Origin: an uncultured Bacillota bacterium
Lineage (GTDB): Bacteria > Bacillota > Clostridia > Peptostreptococcales > Anaerovoracaceae
NCBI GenBank assembly: GCA_947302945.1
Contig: CAMYWZ010000045.1
Coordinates: 1 to 7,959, forward strand
Direction of reading: 5' to 3'
Length of the DNA stretch: 7,959 nucleotides
In this document: in pieces, positions 1 to 6,757 of the stretch
Position numbering within the stretch: the first letter of the stretch is position 1
How the letters are laid out: the number at the start of each line of letters is the position of its first letter
Made by a program: the position numbers and the translations under genes
Notes under the pieces: model-generated
What the model saw: the letters and a program-made list of their open reading frames with translations, nothing else
What the model was told of the DNA's origin: nothing
Database searches by the model: none

Positions 1-1032
1 AATTATCAAAAATTGACGCGCCGGACCCGTAAGTTCTATGAGAAGCCCCGCTGCTGTCCCCGGCCAAAGCGCCGAGGCCGCAAGGCCGAAGGCAAGTCCC
101 GGTTCTTTTGGGATCATCCTGTGCAGAAGCCAGAGCGTGACCGGCATGCTGAGGTTGATCAGAAACTGTCCGGCAAGCGAAGCGGCCATGTTGTGCGCCA
201 GGAAAGCCGTGAGCACTGCCGCGACAGGTATGGTGACAGCGGCCAGCCTGTCCGCGCCCGTCCTGTCGCAGATAAAGCCGCCCAGGCTCTTTCCGAGGAA
301 GACGAACAGCGTAAGGATCAGAGCCGATGCCGCCCCGGTCTTCCATGTAAAAGTGACCGCGCAGCCGCCTATGGCCCTGACGGCCACGGCTGCGGTAAGC
401 AGTATCACGCAGAGCGCCGGGAAGCGCTCTGCCTGCGCGCCTGCGGGCGACGACCCGCTTAAAGCCTGAGCCTGCCGCGCATCTTCCGCGCCGTCCTCCT
501 CCGGCGCGCCCTGCCTGCTGTAAACGACAGCTGCAGCGACCGCTGCGGCAGCAAGCATCAAAGCCGCCAGCCAGACATACTTCGGAAACAGAGTCCCGAG
601 CGTGACTCCGAATGCTCCGGGCGCCACGAACACTCCGAGCGGTGCCGCCTTCCCTTCGCTCCTCCTGTAGGTGACTATGCCTCCGGCCACGTGGAAGAGG
701 CTGTTTCCCAGCCCTGTAACACAAACGCAGAGGACCAGCGGCACAAACGCCGTGCCATGCGCCGAAACCGCCATAGTCAGCGCTGCGCCGGCCGCTACCA
801 TCACCATGCCGCAGACCTGCGCAAAGCCGTAAAACCTGTCCGCGCCCCTGCCCTGGCCCGCCTTCATGCTGTCCAGAAGCAAGCCGAACACGCACTGCGT
901 AGAGAAAGCCAGAGTGTCATAAACAAGTATTACGTAAAACAGATCCGCTCCGAAAGCACCGGATGCGAACACCGCCGAAACGCAGGCCCAGTCGACCAGA
1001 AAATGTGAAAATGCGTTCAAAATGTTTATCAT
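1..1032 (-). CDS. MFS-type multi-pass transporter, partial (C-terminus beyond window)
   Basis: The minus strand is open from ATG at 1032-1030 to the window edge (344 codons, no stop). The protein starts MINILNAFSHFLVDWAC and is very hydrophobic, with about ten predicted membrane segments in the part present. It has the two-half layout of major facilitator transporters: a membrane block (about residues 5-171), a hydrophilic acidic loop (about 173-203, rich in A, E, D, Q, S), then a second membrane block. GKSLGGFICDRTGADR (248-262) resembles the MFS loop motif G-x-L-x-G-x-x-x-D-R. The substrate cannot be read from sequence. The start is well fixed: an in-frame TGA lies at 1047-1045 and the next in-frame ATG is about 55 codons downstream. 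No Shine-Dalgarno sequence precedes the ATG, and a consensus -10 ends only 6 nt before it, suggesting a leaderless transcript. The gene is divergent from azlC. Family assignment is fairly sure; it could be a non-MFS polytopic protein. Confidence 0.75.
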   Translation of the reverse strand, partial: MINILNAFSHFLVDWACVSAVFASGAFGADLFYVILVYDTLAFSTQCVFGLLLDSMKAGQGRGADRFYGFAQVCGMVMVAAGAALTMAVSAHGTAFVPLVLCVCVTGLGNSLFHVAGGIVTYRRSEGKAAPLGVFVAPGAFGVTLGTLFPKYVWLAALMLAAAAVAAAVVYSRQGAPEEDGAEDARQAQALSGSSPAGAQAERFPALCVILLTAAVAVRAIGGCAVTFTWKTGAASALILTLFVFLGKSLGGFICDRTGADRLAAVTIPVAAVLTAFLAHNMAASLAGQFLINLSMPVTLWLLHRMIPKEPGLAFGLAASALWPGTAAGLLIELTGPARQFLII

Positions 1033-1035
1033 GCT

Positions 1036-1063
1036 TTGATTATATCATAAAACAGTGTATAAT
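1036..1063 (+). promoter_or_regulatory. Sigma-A-type promoter for azlCD
   Basis: TTGATT (1036-1041, 4/6 to TTGACA), a 16-bp spacer and a perfect TATAAT (1058-1063) precede azlC. Transcription would begin near 1070 and give a leader of about 27 nt. The -35 hexamer overlaps the -10 of the divergent transporter promoter at 1039-1041, so the two should compete for polymerase. No riboswitch or attenuator fits in so short a leader. Confidence 0.6.
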
Positions 1064-1067
1064 CCTA
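1039..1067 (-). promoter_or_regulatory. Extended -10 promoter for the leftward transporter gene
   Basis: On the minus strand TATAAT lies at 1044-1039, preceded by TGA, so the full TGnTATAAT extended -10 is present. The -35 position (about 1067-1062, TAGGAT) is poor, as is common with extended -10 promoters. Transcription would start about 7 nt after the hexamer, at or next to the A of the ATG at 1032. An alternative -10 (TATACA, 1061-1056) would give a leader of about 17 nt, also without a ribosome binding site. This is a sequence-based prediction. Confidence 0.55.
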
Positions 1068-1096
1068 CATAACTCTCACGGAAAGCGAAGCATCGC

Positions 1097-1783
1097 ATGG
1101 GCAGTCTCCTGAATGAAAACAGCAGAAAAAGCAGCTTCCTGGCAGGCCTTAAGGACGCAGTCCCCATAGGCCTCGGGTATTTTGCCGTGTCGTTTTCCCT
1201 CGGGATCACGGCAAGAGGCGCTGGACTTACAGCCTTTCAGGGCTTTATCGCCAGCTTCCTCTGCCTGGCATCTGCCGGCGAGTACGCAGGCTTTACACTC
1301 ATCGCAGCCCGCGCGGTCCTTGCCGAAGTAGCGATCATGACACTCATAATCAACCTGCGCTACATGCTTATGAGCCTTGCTCTCTCCCAGAAAGCGGACC
1401 CGAAGATGCCATTCTTCCACCGCCTCCTTTTTGGAGCCGCCGTCACAGACGAGCTTTTCGCAATAAACATTGCGATATCGGTCCCCCTCTGGGCTCTCGG
1501 CACATCCTGCGGGATCATCGCAGGCGACGTCCTTCCCGCGCGCATAGTAAGCGCCCTGTCTGTCGCCCTCTACGGCATGTTCCTTGCGATAATCATCCCT
1601 CCCGCAAAGAAAAACAAAGTCATAGCGGTCCTCATACCCATATGCTTCGCCGCATCCTGGGCAGCTTCCAGGCTTGAAGTCTTCTCTGCAGTCAGCTCCG
1701 GCACCAAAACCATGATACTAATCATCGTGATCTCCGCCGCCGCGGCGCTGCTGTTCCCGAAGGAGGCCTCCGATGCGCAGTAA
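1097..1783 (+). CDS. azlC: AzlC family branched-chain amino acid exporter, large subunit
   Basis: The 228-residue protein has the length and layout of AzlC/BrnF, the large subunit of the two-component exporter of branched-chain amino acids in the cytoplasmic membrane. Family features seen: an amphipathic start followed by GLKDAVPIGLGYFAVSFSLG (17-36), a conserved small-residue segment around LASAGEYAGF (57-66), NLRYMLMSLAL (86-96) matching the family N-L-R-x-x-L-x-x-L-x-L block, and TDELFAI (117-123). About six or seven membrane segments are predicted. The start at 1097 has a weak, distant ribosome binding site (GGAAAG, 1080-1085, 11 nt away); no better ATG is nearby. It overlaps azlD by 11 bp, as expected for partners made in fixed ratio. 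In Bacillus subtilis azlCD overexpression gives 4-azaleucine resistance; export of leucine, isoleucine or valine here is by homology. Confidence 0.9.
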   Translation: MGSLLNENSRKSSFLAGLKDAVPIGLGYFAVSFSLGITARGAGLTAFQGFIASFLCLASAGEYAGFTLIAARAVLAEVAIMTLIINLRYMLMSLALSQKADPKMPFFHRLLFGAAVTDELFAINIAISVPLWALGTSCGIIAGDVLPARIVSALSVALYGMFLAIIIPPAKKNKVIAVLIPICFAASWAASRLEVFSAVSSGTKTMILIIVISAAAALLFPKEASDAQ

Positions 1784-2075
1784 CTGGCTCTACATACTCG
1801 TGATGTTCGGCGTCACCTACCTCGTGCGGGTCCTGCCGCTGACCATATTCAGAAAACCCATAAACAGCCGCTTCGTGCAGTCATTCCTGTACTACGCGCC
1901 CTACGTAACGCTCGCGCTGATGACCTTCCCTGCCATAATCGATGCCACACAAAGCCCCATCGCAGGAGCAATCGCACTTGCAGCGGGAGTCATAGCCGCG
2001 CTTTTCGGCGCCGGACTTCCTGCCGTGGCCGCAATATGCTGCGCCGTTACCTTCGCGGCAGAGTTTTTCTGTTGA
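1773..2075 (+). CDS. azlD: AzlD family branched-chain amino acid exporter, small subunit
   Basis: This 100-residue, almost entirely hydrophobic protein has AzlD/BrnE features: the T-Y-L-V-R-V-L-P-L block (15-23), then FRKPINSRFVQSFLYYAPY (26-44) and an alanine-rich C-terminal half with two further membrane segments. Length and about three to four membrane helices match the family. It is the obligate small partner of AzlC in the branched-chain amino acid exporter. The ATG lies inside the end of azlC and has a strong ribosome binding site, AGGAGG (1761-1766), 6 nt upstream, so translation does not depend only on coupling. The stop (TGA, 2073-2075) is not followed by a terminator hairpin, so transcription probably continues into the next gene. 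Confidence 0.9.
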   Translation: MRSNWLYILVMFGVTYLVRVLPLTIFRKPINSRFVQSFLYYAPYVTLALMTFPAIIDATQSPIAGAIALAAGVIAALFGAGLPAVAAICCAVTFAAEFFC

Positions 2076-2133
2076 CTTTAACGCTGCGTTATGGGAACAT
2101 TATTAGGATAACTTTTGATCAGGAGATCGGTCC

Positions 2134-4161
2134 ATGAGGATAGGCATAGGCATAGATACGGGCGGCACCTGCACTGACGCGGTGGCTGTGGATCTGGATC
2201 AGCAGAAACTTCTCGCAAAGGGCAAGACACTCACCACCCGCGAGGATCTTTCCATAGGCATAAGCAAGGCGCTAGACGGCCTCCCGCAGGAGTACATAAA
2301 GGAGGCAGTTCTGGTCAGCCTTTCCACTACGCTTGCCACAAACGCATGCATCGAAGGCAAAGGCTGCCGCGCGAAGCTCCTGGTCTTCGGCCTTCACGAA
2401 GAATACGGCACCCGCATGCATGCCCCCGAAAACTACAATCTTAAGCCTGAAAACACTCTCTGGGTCGACACTTACGGAAGCGCCGACGGCCTTGTGGTAG
2501 ACGAGCCGGACTGGGATGCCCTATTCAGAGACTACAAGGACTGGATGGAAGACGCGGACGCCCTTTCCGCCTGCGAGCTGTGGTCGGACGACACAGGCGC
2601 CCCTAACGAGAAGCGCTTCAAGGAGCTGGAGGAAGAGCGCATAGGCAAAAAATGCGTCATTTCAAGCGAACTTACCGGAGGCGTGAACGTCTTCGCCAGA
2701 GGCTGCACAGCCCTTCTCAACGCCAGGCTTTTCCCCATAGTCAGGGAATTCGTCGACGCTGCATCCGAAGTCTTCGCCGCAAGGGGCTGCAAGGCTCCTA
2801 TAATGATAGTCCGCTCCGACGGAACGCTCATGTCCAAGGAACTGACGCTTTTAAGACCGGTCGAGACCATGCTCTGCGGCCCTGCGGCAAGCGTCCTTGC
2901 CGGCAGGCTCTTCGCGGACAGCGAAAACTACATAATCATCGACATGGGCGGGACCTCCACCGACGTTTCAGTCGTAAGCGGAGGCAGCCCGGTAATGTCG
3001 AAGGACGGCATAAACCTCGCCGGCTGGGCAACTTCCGTCAAAGGCATCAAGGTATCGCCCTACAACCTCGGCGGCGACAGCGCCGTTAGGCTCGTCAGCA
3101 AAAAACCTCAGCTCTTCCCCAGAAGGAACCGATCCGTCTGCTCTGCCGCCATCGAGTATCCTCAGATCAAAAAAGACCTCGAAAGGCTCCTGTCGGCGGA
3201 TCACGTCAATCCCTTCCCGCTGCACGAGTTCTTCTACCTTGTCAAAGACCCCGGAAACGCGGAGCACTACAACGCAAAAGAACGTAGCCTCATCGACGCC
3301 TGCAGGAAAGGTCCGCTGATGCTCCACGACCTTGAATCCAGAGCCGGCATAGACATCTACAGCCTTGATTCAGAGCGCCTCGAGACCGAAGGCGTGCTCA
3401 TGCGCATAGGCCTTACACCCACGGATTTCATGCACATCAAGGGCGACTACCTCGAGTACGACAGGGATGCCTCCATCCTGGCAGCCCGCTACATGCTCAA
3501 GTGCATGGGGCGCCCCGACACAGAAAGCGAAGCCCTGCTGCTCTCGGACGAAGTCTACGAGCTGGTCGAGGCGAAGATGTACGAAAACATCGTCAGCATC
3601 TGTCTTGAAAGGAGCTACGAGAGAGAGTTTAAGGAAGGCATTGGCGAGCAGACCATGTTCCTGATAAAAAAAGCCTGGGAGCTGAGGGATACAGGCACGA
3701 AAGCCGGCCTCCTCGCCCACGCTTTTTCGACGGAATACACACTGATAGGCATAGGCGCTCCCACCCACCTTTTCCTGCCGGCGGTGGCAAAAGCGCTGAG
3801 CGCGCCGTACCTGCTTCCGGAGAACGCGGAGGTGGCGAATGCCATCGGAGCGCTGAAGGCGGAGGTCGCGGCGACTGTGGAGATCCACATCACGGAGCGC
3901 TTCTCCAACGATCTGGGGCGCTTCATCTACATCGTCCACGCCCCGGGCGGCAGCGTACGCCTCGAGACGCGCGAAGAAGCTGTGGATCTCGCGAAAAAAG
4001 AAGGCGAAGCGGCTGCCCTTAAGGAGGCTAAAGCCCGCGGAGCCACGGGAAACATCCGCGTCAGATCCTGGGAGTTCCAGAAGGAAACGTCGGCCCGCAC
4101 CGGAGAGCGGGTACGCTTCGGCCTCTCGGTCTTCGCGGAAGCGAAAGTAGTATTCGAATAA
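2134..4161 (+). CDS. Stand-alone hydantoinase/oxoprolinase family protein (HyuA-like, ASKHA ATPase fold)
   Basis: The 675-residue protein has the hydantoinase/oxoprolinase A organisation. The N-terminal phosphate-binding loop is GIDTGGTCTD (6-15), followed by LSTTLATNA (63-71). The second ATPase half carries RSDGTLMS (227-234), LCGPAASV (247-254), DMGGTSTDVS (270-279), YNLGGDSA (310-317) and, near the C-terminus, GIGAPTH (539-545). Known members use ATP to open cyclic amides such as 5-oxoproline or N-methylhydantoin, or to activate carboxylation substrates; these usually need a HyuB-like partner. No HyuB gene lies in this window, since the next gene is convergent, so the substrate is unknown. 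The middle (about 330-520) lacks the usual T-V-T-D-A block and has GLTPTDFMHIKGDY (426-439) instead. The ribosome binding site AGGAG (2121-2125) is 8 nt upstream. It lies 58 bp after azlD and may share its transcript, hinting at amino acid metabolism. Confidence 0.85.
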   Translation: MRIGIGIDTGGTCTDAVAVDLDQQKLLAKGKTLTTREDLSIGISKALDGLPQEYIKEAVLVSLSTTLATNACIEGKGCRAKLLVFGLHEEYGTRMHAPENYNLKPENTLWVDTYGSADGLVVDEPDWDALFRDYKDWMEDADALSACELWSDDTGAPNEKRFKELEEERIGKKCVISSELTGGVNVFARGCTALLNARLFPIVREFVDAASEVFAARGCKAPIMIVRSDGTLMSKELTLLRPVETMLCGPAASVLAGRLFADSENYIIIDMGGTSTDVSVVSGGSPVMSKDGINLAGWATSVKGIKVSPYNLGGDSAVRLVSKKPQLFPRRNRSVCSAAIEYPQIKKDLERLLSADHVNPFPLHEFFYLVKDPGNAEHYNAKERSLIDACRKGPLMLHDLESRAGIDIYSLDSERLETEGVLMRIGLTPTDFMHIKGDYLEYDRDASILAARYMLKCMGRPDTESEALLLSDEVYELVEAKMYENIVSICLERSYEREFKEGIGEQTMFLIKKAWELRDTGTKAGLLAHAFSTEYTLIGIGAPTHLFLPAVAKALSAPYLLPENAEVANAIGALKAEVAATVEIHITERFSNDLGRFIYIVHAPGGSVRLETREEAVDLAKKEGEAAALKEAKARGATGNIRVRSWEFQKETSARTGERVRFGLSVFAEAKVVFE

Positions 4162-4168
4162 AAAAACG

Positions 4169-4192
4169 AGCCTGCCGCGCCGGCAGGCTTTT
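4169..4192. terminator. Bidirectional intrinsic terminator between convergent genes
   Basis: AGCCTGCCG (4169-4177) and CGGCAGGCT (4181-4189) form a perfect 9-bp GC-rich stem with a 3-nt loop. On the plus strand it is followed by TTTT (4189-4192). On the minus strand it is followed after CG by a seven-T run (complement of 4160-4166). It lies in the 38-bp gap between the convergent hydantoinase-family and YcxB-like genes, so it can end both transcripts. The leftward U-tract is the better one. Confidence 0.85.
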
Positions 4193-4199
4193 ATGATCC

Positions 4200-4697
4200 C
4201 TATTTCACGTCAGCACCCAGCTGCCTTACGAGGGCCTTCACCGCTGTGGCGCCGCCTTCTGAATAACAGCCGTCCTTCAAATATATCGTGTAGCTGCCTT
4301 TTGTGAACAGCGCAAGATCCGCCCCGTTCTTCTTGCATCCTACGATGTCCGCAAGCGCTATCGTAACGTGCAGCTGGCCCTGGCGGTAGACTCTGATCTC
4401 GTTCCCTATCTCGTAGCGCATCATGGGGTCCGCGACGCCGCACTCTTCCATCATGCGGTCCGCGTCGAACTTCGCGGCAAGCGAGGTCCTGACGTAGCGC
4501 AGCAGGAAGATCAGCAGGAAGATCACGGCAAATATCGCAAATCTCTTAAGCCCCGACGAATCGCTCAGACATACGCACACAGCCGCAAGGACCAGGGCCG
4601 CAAAGTGGAATATCTGCGTTTTTATAAAGAAATTGTAGTATGACTCCAGAGCCTTTATCGTGATCTCCTTGGAGTACCTGTATTCGTTTACTATCAC
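4200..4697 (-). CDS. YcxB-like membrane protein
   Basis: With a GTG start at 4697-4695 the protein has 165 residues. The N-terminal part is polar, followed by two membrane segments (about 30-44 and 52-67). The C-terminal cytosolic domain (about 70-165) resembles the YcxB-like C-terminal domain: the block from YEIGNEIRVYRQG (95-107) to LADIVGCKKNGADLALFTKG (115-134), then a YTIYLKD strand (136-142). The function of this family is not established. A longer frame opens at 4850, but its first 51 residues are basic, low in hydrophobics and overlap the hydrolase gene. The GTG is preceded at 6 nt by AAGGAGA (4710-4704), which overlaps the hydrolase stop TAA (4711-4709) and argues for coupled translation. 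It is the last gene of the five-gene operon, ending just before the terminator. Confidence 0.75.
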   Translation of the reverse strand: MIVNEYRYSKEITIKALESYYNFFIKTQIFHFAALVLAAVCVCLSDSSGLKRFAIFAVIFLLIFLLRYVRTSLAAKFDADRMMEECGVADPMMRYEIGNEIRVYRQGQLHVTIALADIVGCKKNGADLALFTKGSYTIYLKDGCYSEGGATAVKALVRQLGADVK

Positions 4698-4703
4698 TTT
4701 ATG

Positions 4704-4710
4704 TCTCCTT
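4704..4710 (-). promoter_or_regulatory. Ribosome binding site fixing the GTG start of the YcxB-like gene
   Basis: AAGGAGA lies 6 nt before GTG at 4697-4695 and shares bases with the TAA stop of the upstream hydrolase gene. It favours the short 165-residue product over the longer frame that starts inside the hydrolase gene. Confidence 0.8.
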
Positions 4711-5581
4711 AGCTGCGGGATTCGTACTTTATGAACTCCGAGACCCTTTCGGCGTACCTGCCGGGATCGAGGAATATCGCCAGATGCCCTCCTGTAAGGC
4801 TGCGGTCCACGACCGGCGAGGGCATGAGATTCACAAGGGCGTCTCTGCATTCCGCGCTGAACATCGTATCGTCCGGCGAGAAGAACAGCAGCACCCGGCC
4901 TTCAAAGCGGGCAAAGTCCTCGGGCAGCATTCCGTACTGCTTCGGAAGGTCCACGAGCATGGTGAGCGAGTGCCTGAGCCTCTCTTTTGTCAGAGTATCC
5001 ATCGTGAGCTGCGCAAACGCATCGGAGCGCAGTTTCTGCTCCGGTGAAAACGATGCCTCAAGCTCCGGATCCACCGCGGTAAGCTTCTTTTTTATGAACT
5101 CAACAGGCGCAACGCTGACGATCCTCCGGTTGATGCTCTGCGTCATTATCATGTCCCCCAGAAACCTGAAGGCTTCAGGAGACATGTCCTTCGCAAGGGA
5201 CGCCGTATTCGAAAGCACCAGTCCTTCGACTATATCCGGGTGCCTTTTTGCGATTATCTGCGCAACGAACCCGCCGAGGGACTGCCCCAGGAGCCACACC
5301 CTAAGTCCGAGACTTTCAATGAGCTCCGCGATGGCGTCCGCGATCTGGCTGTTGTGTTCCAGGTCTTCCGGATAATCTAAGGTAAGCACCGAATAATCTT
5401 CCGCAAAGGTGCCGAAGATCTCGTAAAACGCATCGGAATTGCCGATGGTCCCTATAAGCAGCATCAGCACCTTATCCGACTTGGGATTCTCATGCCGGCG
5501 GTACCTGATCTCCGTTCCCTGGGCGGTAACGAAAGTCTGAAAAGGCCAGTTTTCGCGATACTTTTCAAGCGTGACCGTCAT
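4709..5581 (-). CDS. Alpha/beta hydrolase fold protein
   Basis: The 290-residue protein is a typical small alpha/beta hydrolase with no signal peptide, so probably cytosolic. The nucleophile elbow is GQSLGG (99-104) with Ser101. The acid is probably Asp238 in SPDDTMF (235-241), and the base is His266 in GGHLAIF (264-270); all three triad positions are in the expected order and spacing. The usual HG oxyanion-loop dipeptide after strand 3 is replaced by LIGTIGNSDAFY (42-53). A helical cap is predicted at about 130-215. The substrate cannot be told: such proteins include esterases, lipases, C-C hydrolases and haloperoxidase-like enzymes. The ATG overlaps the stop of the preceding 148-residue gene (ATGA at 5581-5578), so the two are translationally coupled, and the gene belongs to the five-gene operon. 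Confidence 0.85.
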   Translation of the reverse strand: MTVTLEKYRENWPFQTFVTAQGTEIRYRRHENPKSDKVLMLLIGTIGNSDAFYEIFGTFAEDYSVLTLDYPEDLEHNSQIADAIAELIESLGLRVWLLGQSLGGFVAQIIAKRHPDIVEGLVLSNTASLAKDMSPEAFRFLGDMIMTQSINRRIVSVAPVEFIKKKLTAVDPELEASFSPEQKLRSDAFAQLTMDTLTKERLRHSLTMLVDLPKQYGMLPEDFARFEGRVLLFFSPDDTMFSAECRDALVNLMPSPVVDRSLTGGHLAIFLDPGRYAERVSEFIKYESRS

Positions 5582-6024
5582 TCGTCGTTACCTACGTAAA
5601 ACACTGCCGTGACTTCGTCGAACTGGGCCAGAAAGACCTCTTCGACTATGTAGAAAGGCCCTTTGCCGCCGGAAAAGCCGCTCAGAGCTTCGCACACTTC
5701 CTGGGCGTTTTCGGGCTCATAGACCACGCATCTCCTGCCGAGCTCCCACCTGATCTCATCCTCAAGCAGTCTTGCGATCTTCCTTCCGGTATAATTGTTG
5801 CCGAGAGTCTCGAACAGCTTTTTCCTGAAGTTCAGCCGGCCTTCAATAAGCTTAAGCTCCGCTTCGGGAACTCCGAGAAGCTCTGAAAGCACCTCGGGCG
5901 CCTCCTTGTGCAGCACGAAATCCGCAGTCATGGAACGCTTCTTCATGTTCGGAGCGCAAAAGGCTCCCCTTTCAACGATCCCCTTAAGGGTCTCGTTCAT
6001 TCCCTCAAACTGTTTTCTGTCCAT
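5578..6024 (-). CDS. Unrecognised 148-residue protein, possible immunity partner of the EndoU protein
   Basis: I do not recognise this family. It is soluble (no membrane segment or signal peptide), rich in charged residues with an excess of Glu and Asp, and mostly helical up to about residue 112 by composition. The end looks like beta strand: GPFYIVEEVFLAQFDEVTAV (122-141), then FYVGNDE. It has two conserved-looking segments, LLGVPEAELKLIEGRLNFRK (49-68) and GNNYTGRKIARLLEDEIRWE (75-94). The ATG at 6024 has only a weak ribosome binding site and is 8 bp after the EndoU gene; its end overlaps the hydrolase start by 4 bp. Small size, acidic character and position directly downstream of a nuclease-domain gene fit an immunity protein, but that is inference from context. 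It could equally be a housekeeping protein. Confidence 0.7.
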   Translation of the reverse strand: MDRKQFEGMNETLKGIVERGAFCAPNMKKRSMTADFVLHKEAPEVLSELLGVPEAELKLIEGRLNFRKKLFETLGNNYTGRKIARLLEDEIRWELGRRCVVYEPENAQEVCEALSGFSGGKGPFYIVEEVFLAQFDEVTAVFYVGNDE

Positions 6025-6032
6025 AGGCGCGC

Positions 6033-6743
6033 CTACTTTCCGTTATAGATCGGGAAGGCGGTTACGACCTTCTTGCTGCTGTCAAGATAAAGGTCTATGC
6101 GAAGCCCGCCGCCGTGTCCCACGTAATAGCTTCCGTCCTTCTCCCCTGTCCTTAAGGCTTCTTCTCTGGCCTGGTTAATGGCATCCACTATCTGCTGGGG
6201 CGACCAGCTGTCGGGGTAGAAGCTGCTGTAATTGTCCTTTTTATGGCCGTCCACCTTAACGTTCGCGGTGTAGACACCGTTGGCGTCCGGCTCGGACCTT
6301 GTTCCTTCGATTATTTTGCCCGGGGCATCGCTGATCATGTTGTAATGATAGCCGCTGCCTTTGTTGCTTGAATTCACGGTCCCCAGGAATATGTGCTCAA
6401 TAGCTGTGGAATTGAAAATGCCGGTGTTTTCAAGGCTGTCCAGCACGTCCGAGGTGTAGTATTGCAGGTCCGGGTTCTGCGGATCGGAACCGGTATTCGG
6501 ATCAGCGCCGACGGTATTCTCAAGCGGGTTTCTGAGAAGATAGAACTTGCCGTTTTCGTCTAGGCCTATCCAGCCCTTTACCCATCCTAGAAGCAGAAGG
6601 CCTATGACTGCGGCCACCAGGACTATCCTGAGGACGAGCTTCAGGTTGGCGCCCTTCTTTTTGCCGCTGTATGCCGCTTCGCGCTCCGTGTTGTCGACGG
6701 CAGCGTCGTTGTTATAATACTTTTTGTTCTTCTTTTTACTCAT
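6033..6743 (-). CDS. Membrane-anchored protein with C-terminal bacterial EndoU-type ribonuclease domain
   Basis: The 236-residue protein has a very basic N-terminus (MSKKKNKK), a second basic patch (KKKGANLK, 28-35), one membrane helix (about 36-55), a polar linker rich in N, D, P, T (about 60-105) and a C-terminal domain (about 108-236). The positive-inside rule places that domain outside the membrane. The domain matches the bacterial EndoU nuclease pattern: IEHIFLG (115-121), GSGYHY (129-134), DANGVYTANV (153-162), SSFYPDSWSPQQIVDAINQA (173-192), GGGLRIDLYL (211-220) and VVTAFP (226-231). His117 and His133 are 16 apart, the same spacing as catalytic His162 and His178 of Xenopus XendoU; Lys168 or Lys169 is the likely third residue. 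EndoU enzymes cut RNA at uridines, and in bacteria the domain is known from polymorphic toxins such as CdiA tips. No strong ribosome binding site is seen; the start is 14 bp after the mraY-like gene. Confidence 0.75.
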   Translation of the reverse strand: MSKKKNKKYYNNDAAVDNTEREAAYSGKKKGANLKLVLRIVLVAAVIGLLLLGWVKGWIGLDENGKFYLLRNPLENTVGADPNTGSDPQNPDLQYYTSDVLDSLENTGIFNSTAIEHIFLGTVNSSNKGSGYHYNMISDAPGKIIEGTRSEPDANGVYTANVKVDGHKKDNYSSFYPDSWSPQQIVDAINQAREEALRTGEKDGSYYVGHGGGLRIDLYLDSSKKVVTAFPIYNGK

Positions 6744-6757
6744 TTCAGTCGGGTCTT

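Noticed and set aside
13..469. Two overlapping plus-strand frames of 143-149 codons
   Set aside because: Their translations are rich in R, P, S and A with no membrane or domain pattern. The opposite strand encodes a continuous hydrophobic transporter across the same bases.
691..1008. Plus-strand frame of 105 codons
   Set aside because: It is antisense to the transporter gene, has a basic low-complexity translation and no ribosome binding site.
2072..2106. Possible separate promoter for the hydantoinase-family gene (TTGACT at 2072-2077)
   Set aside because: No -10 better than 3/6 (AACATT, 2096-2101) lies at a workable spacing, so read-through from azlCD is the simpler view.
3370..3939. Minus-strand frame of 189 codons
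   Set aside because: It lies wholly antisense to the hydantoinase-family gene, whose motifs continue through this region, and has no recognisable domain.
4698..4850. Longer N-terminus for the YcxB-like protein (51 extra residues)
   Set aside because: The extension overlaps the hydrolase gene, reads as basic shadow sequence, and a strong ribosome binding site points to the GTG at 4697.
4731..5375. Plus-strand frame of 214 codons
   Set aside because: It is Ser-rich and antisense to the alpha/beta hydrolase, which has a complete catalytic triad.
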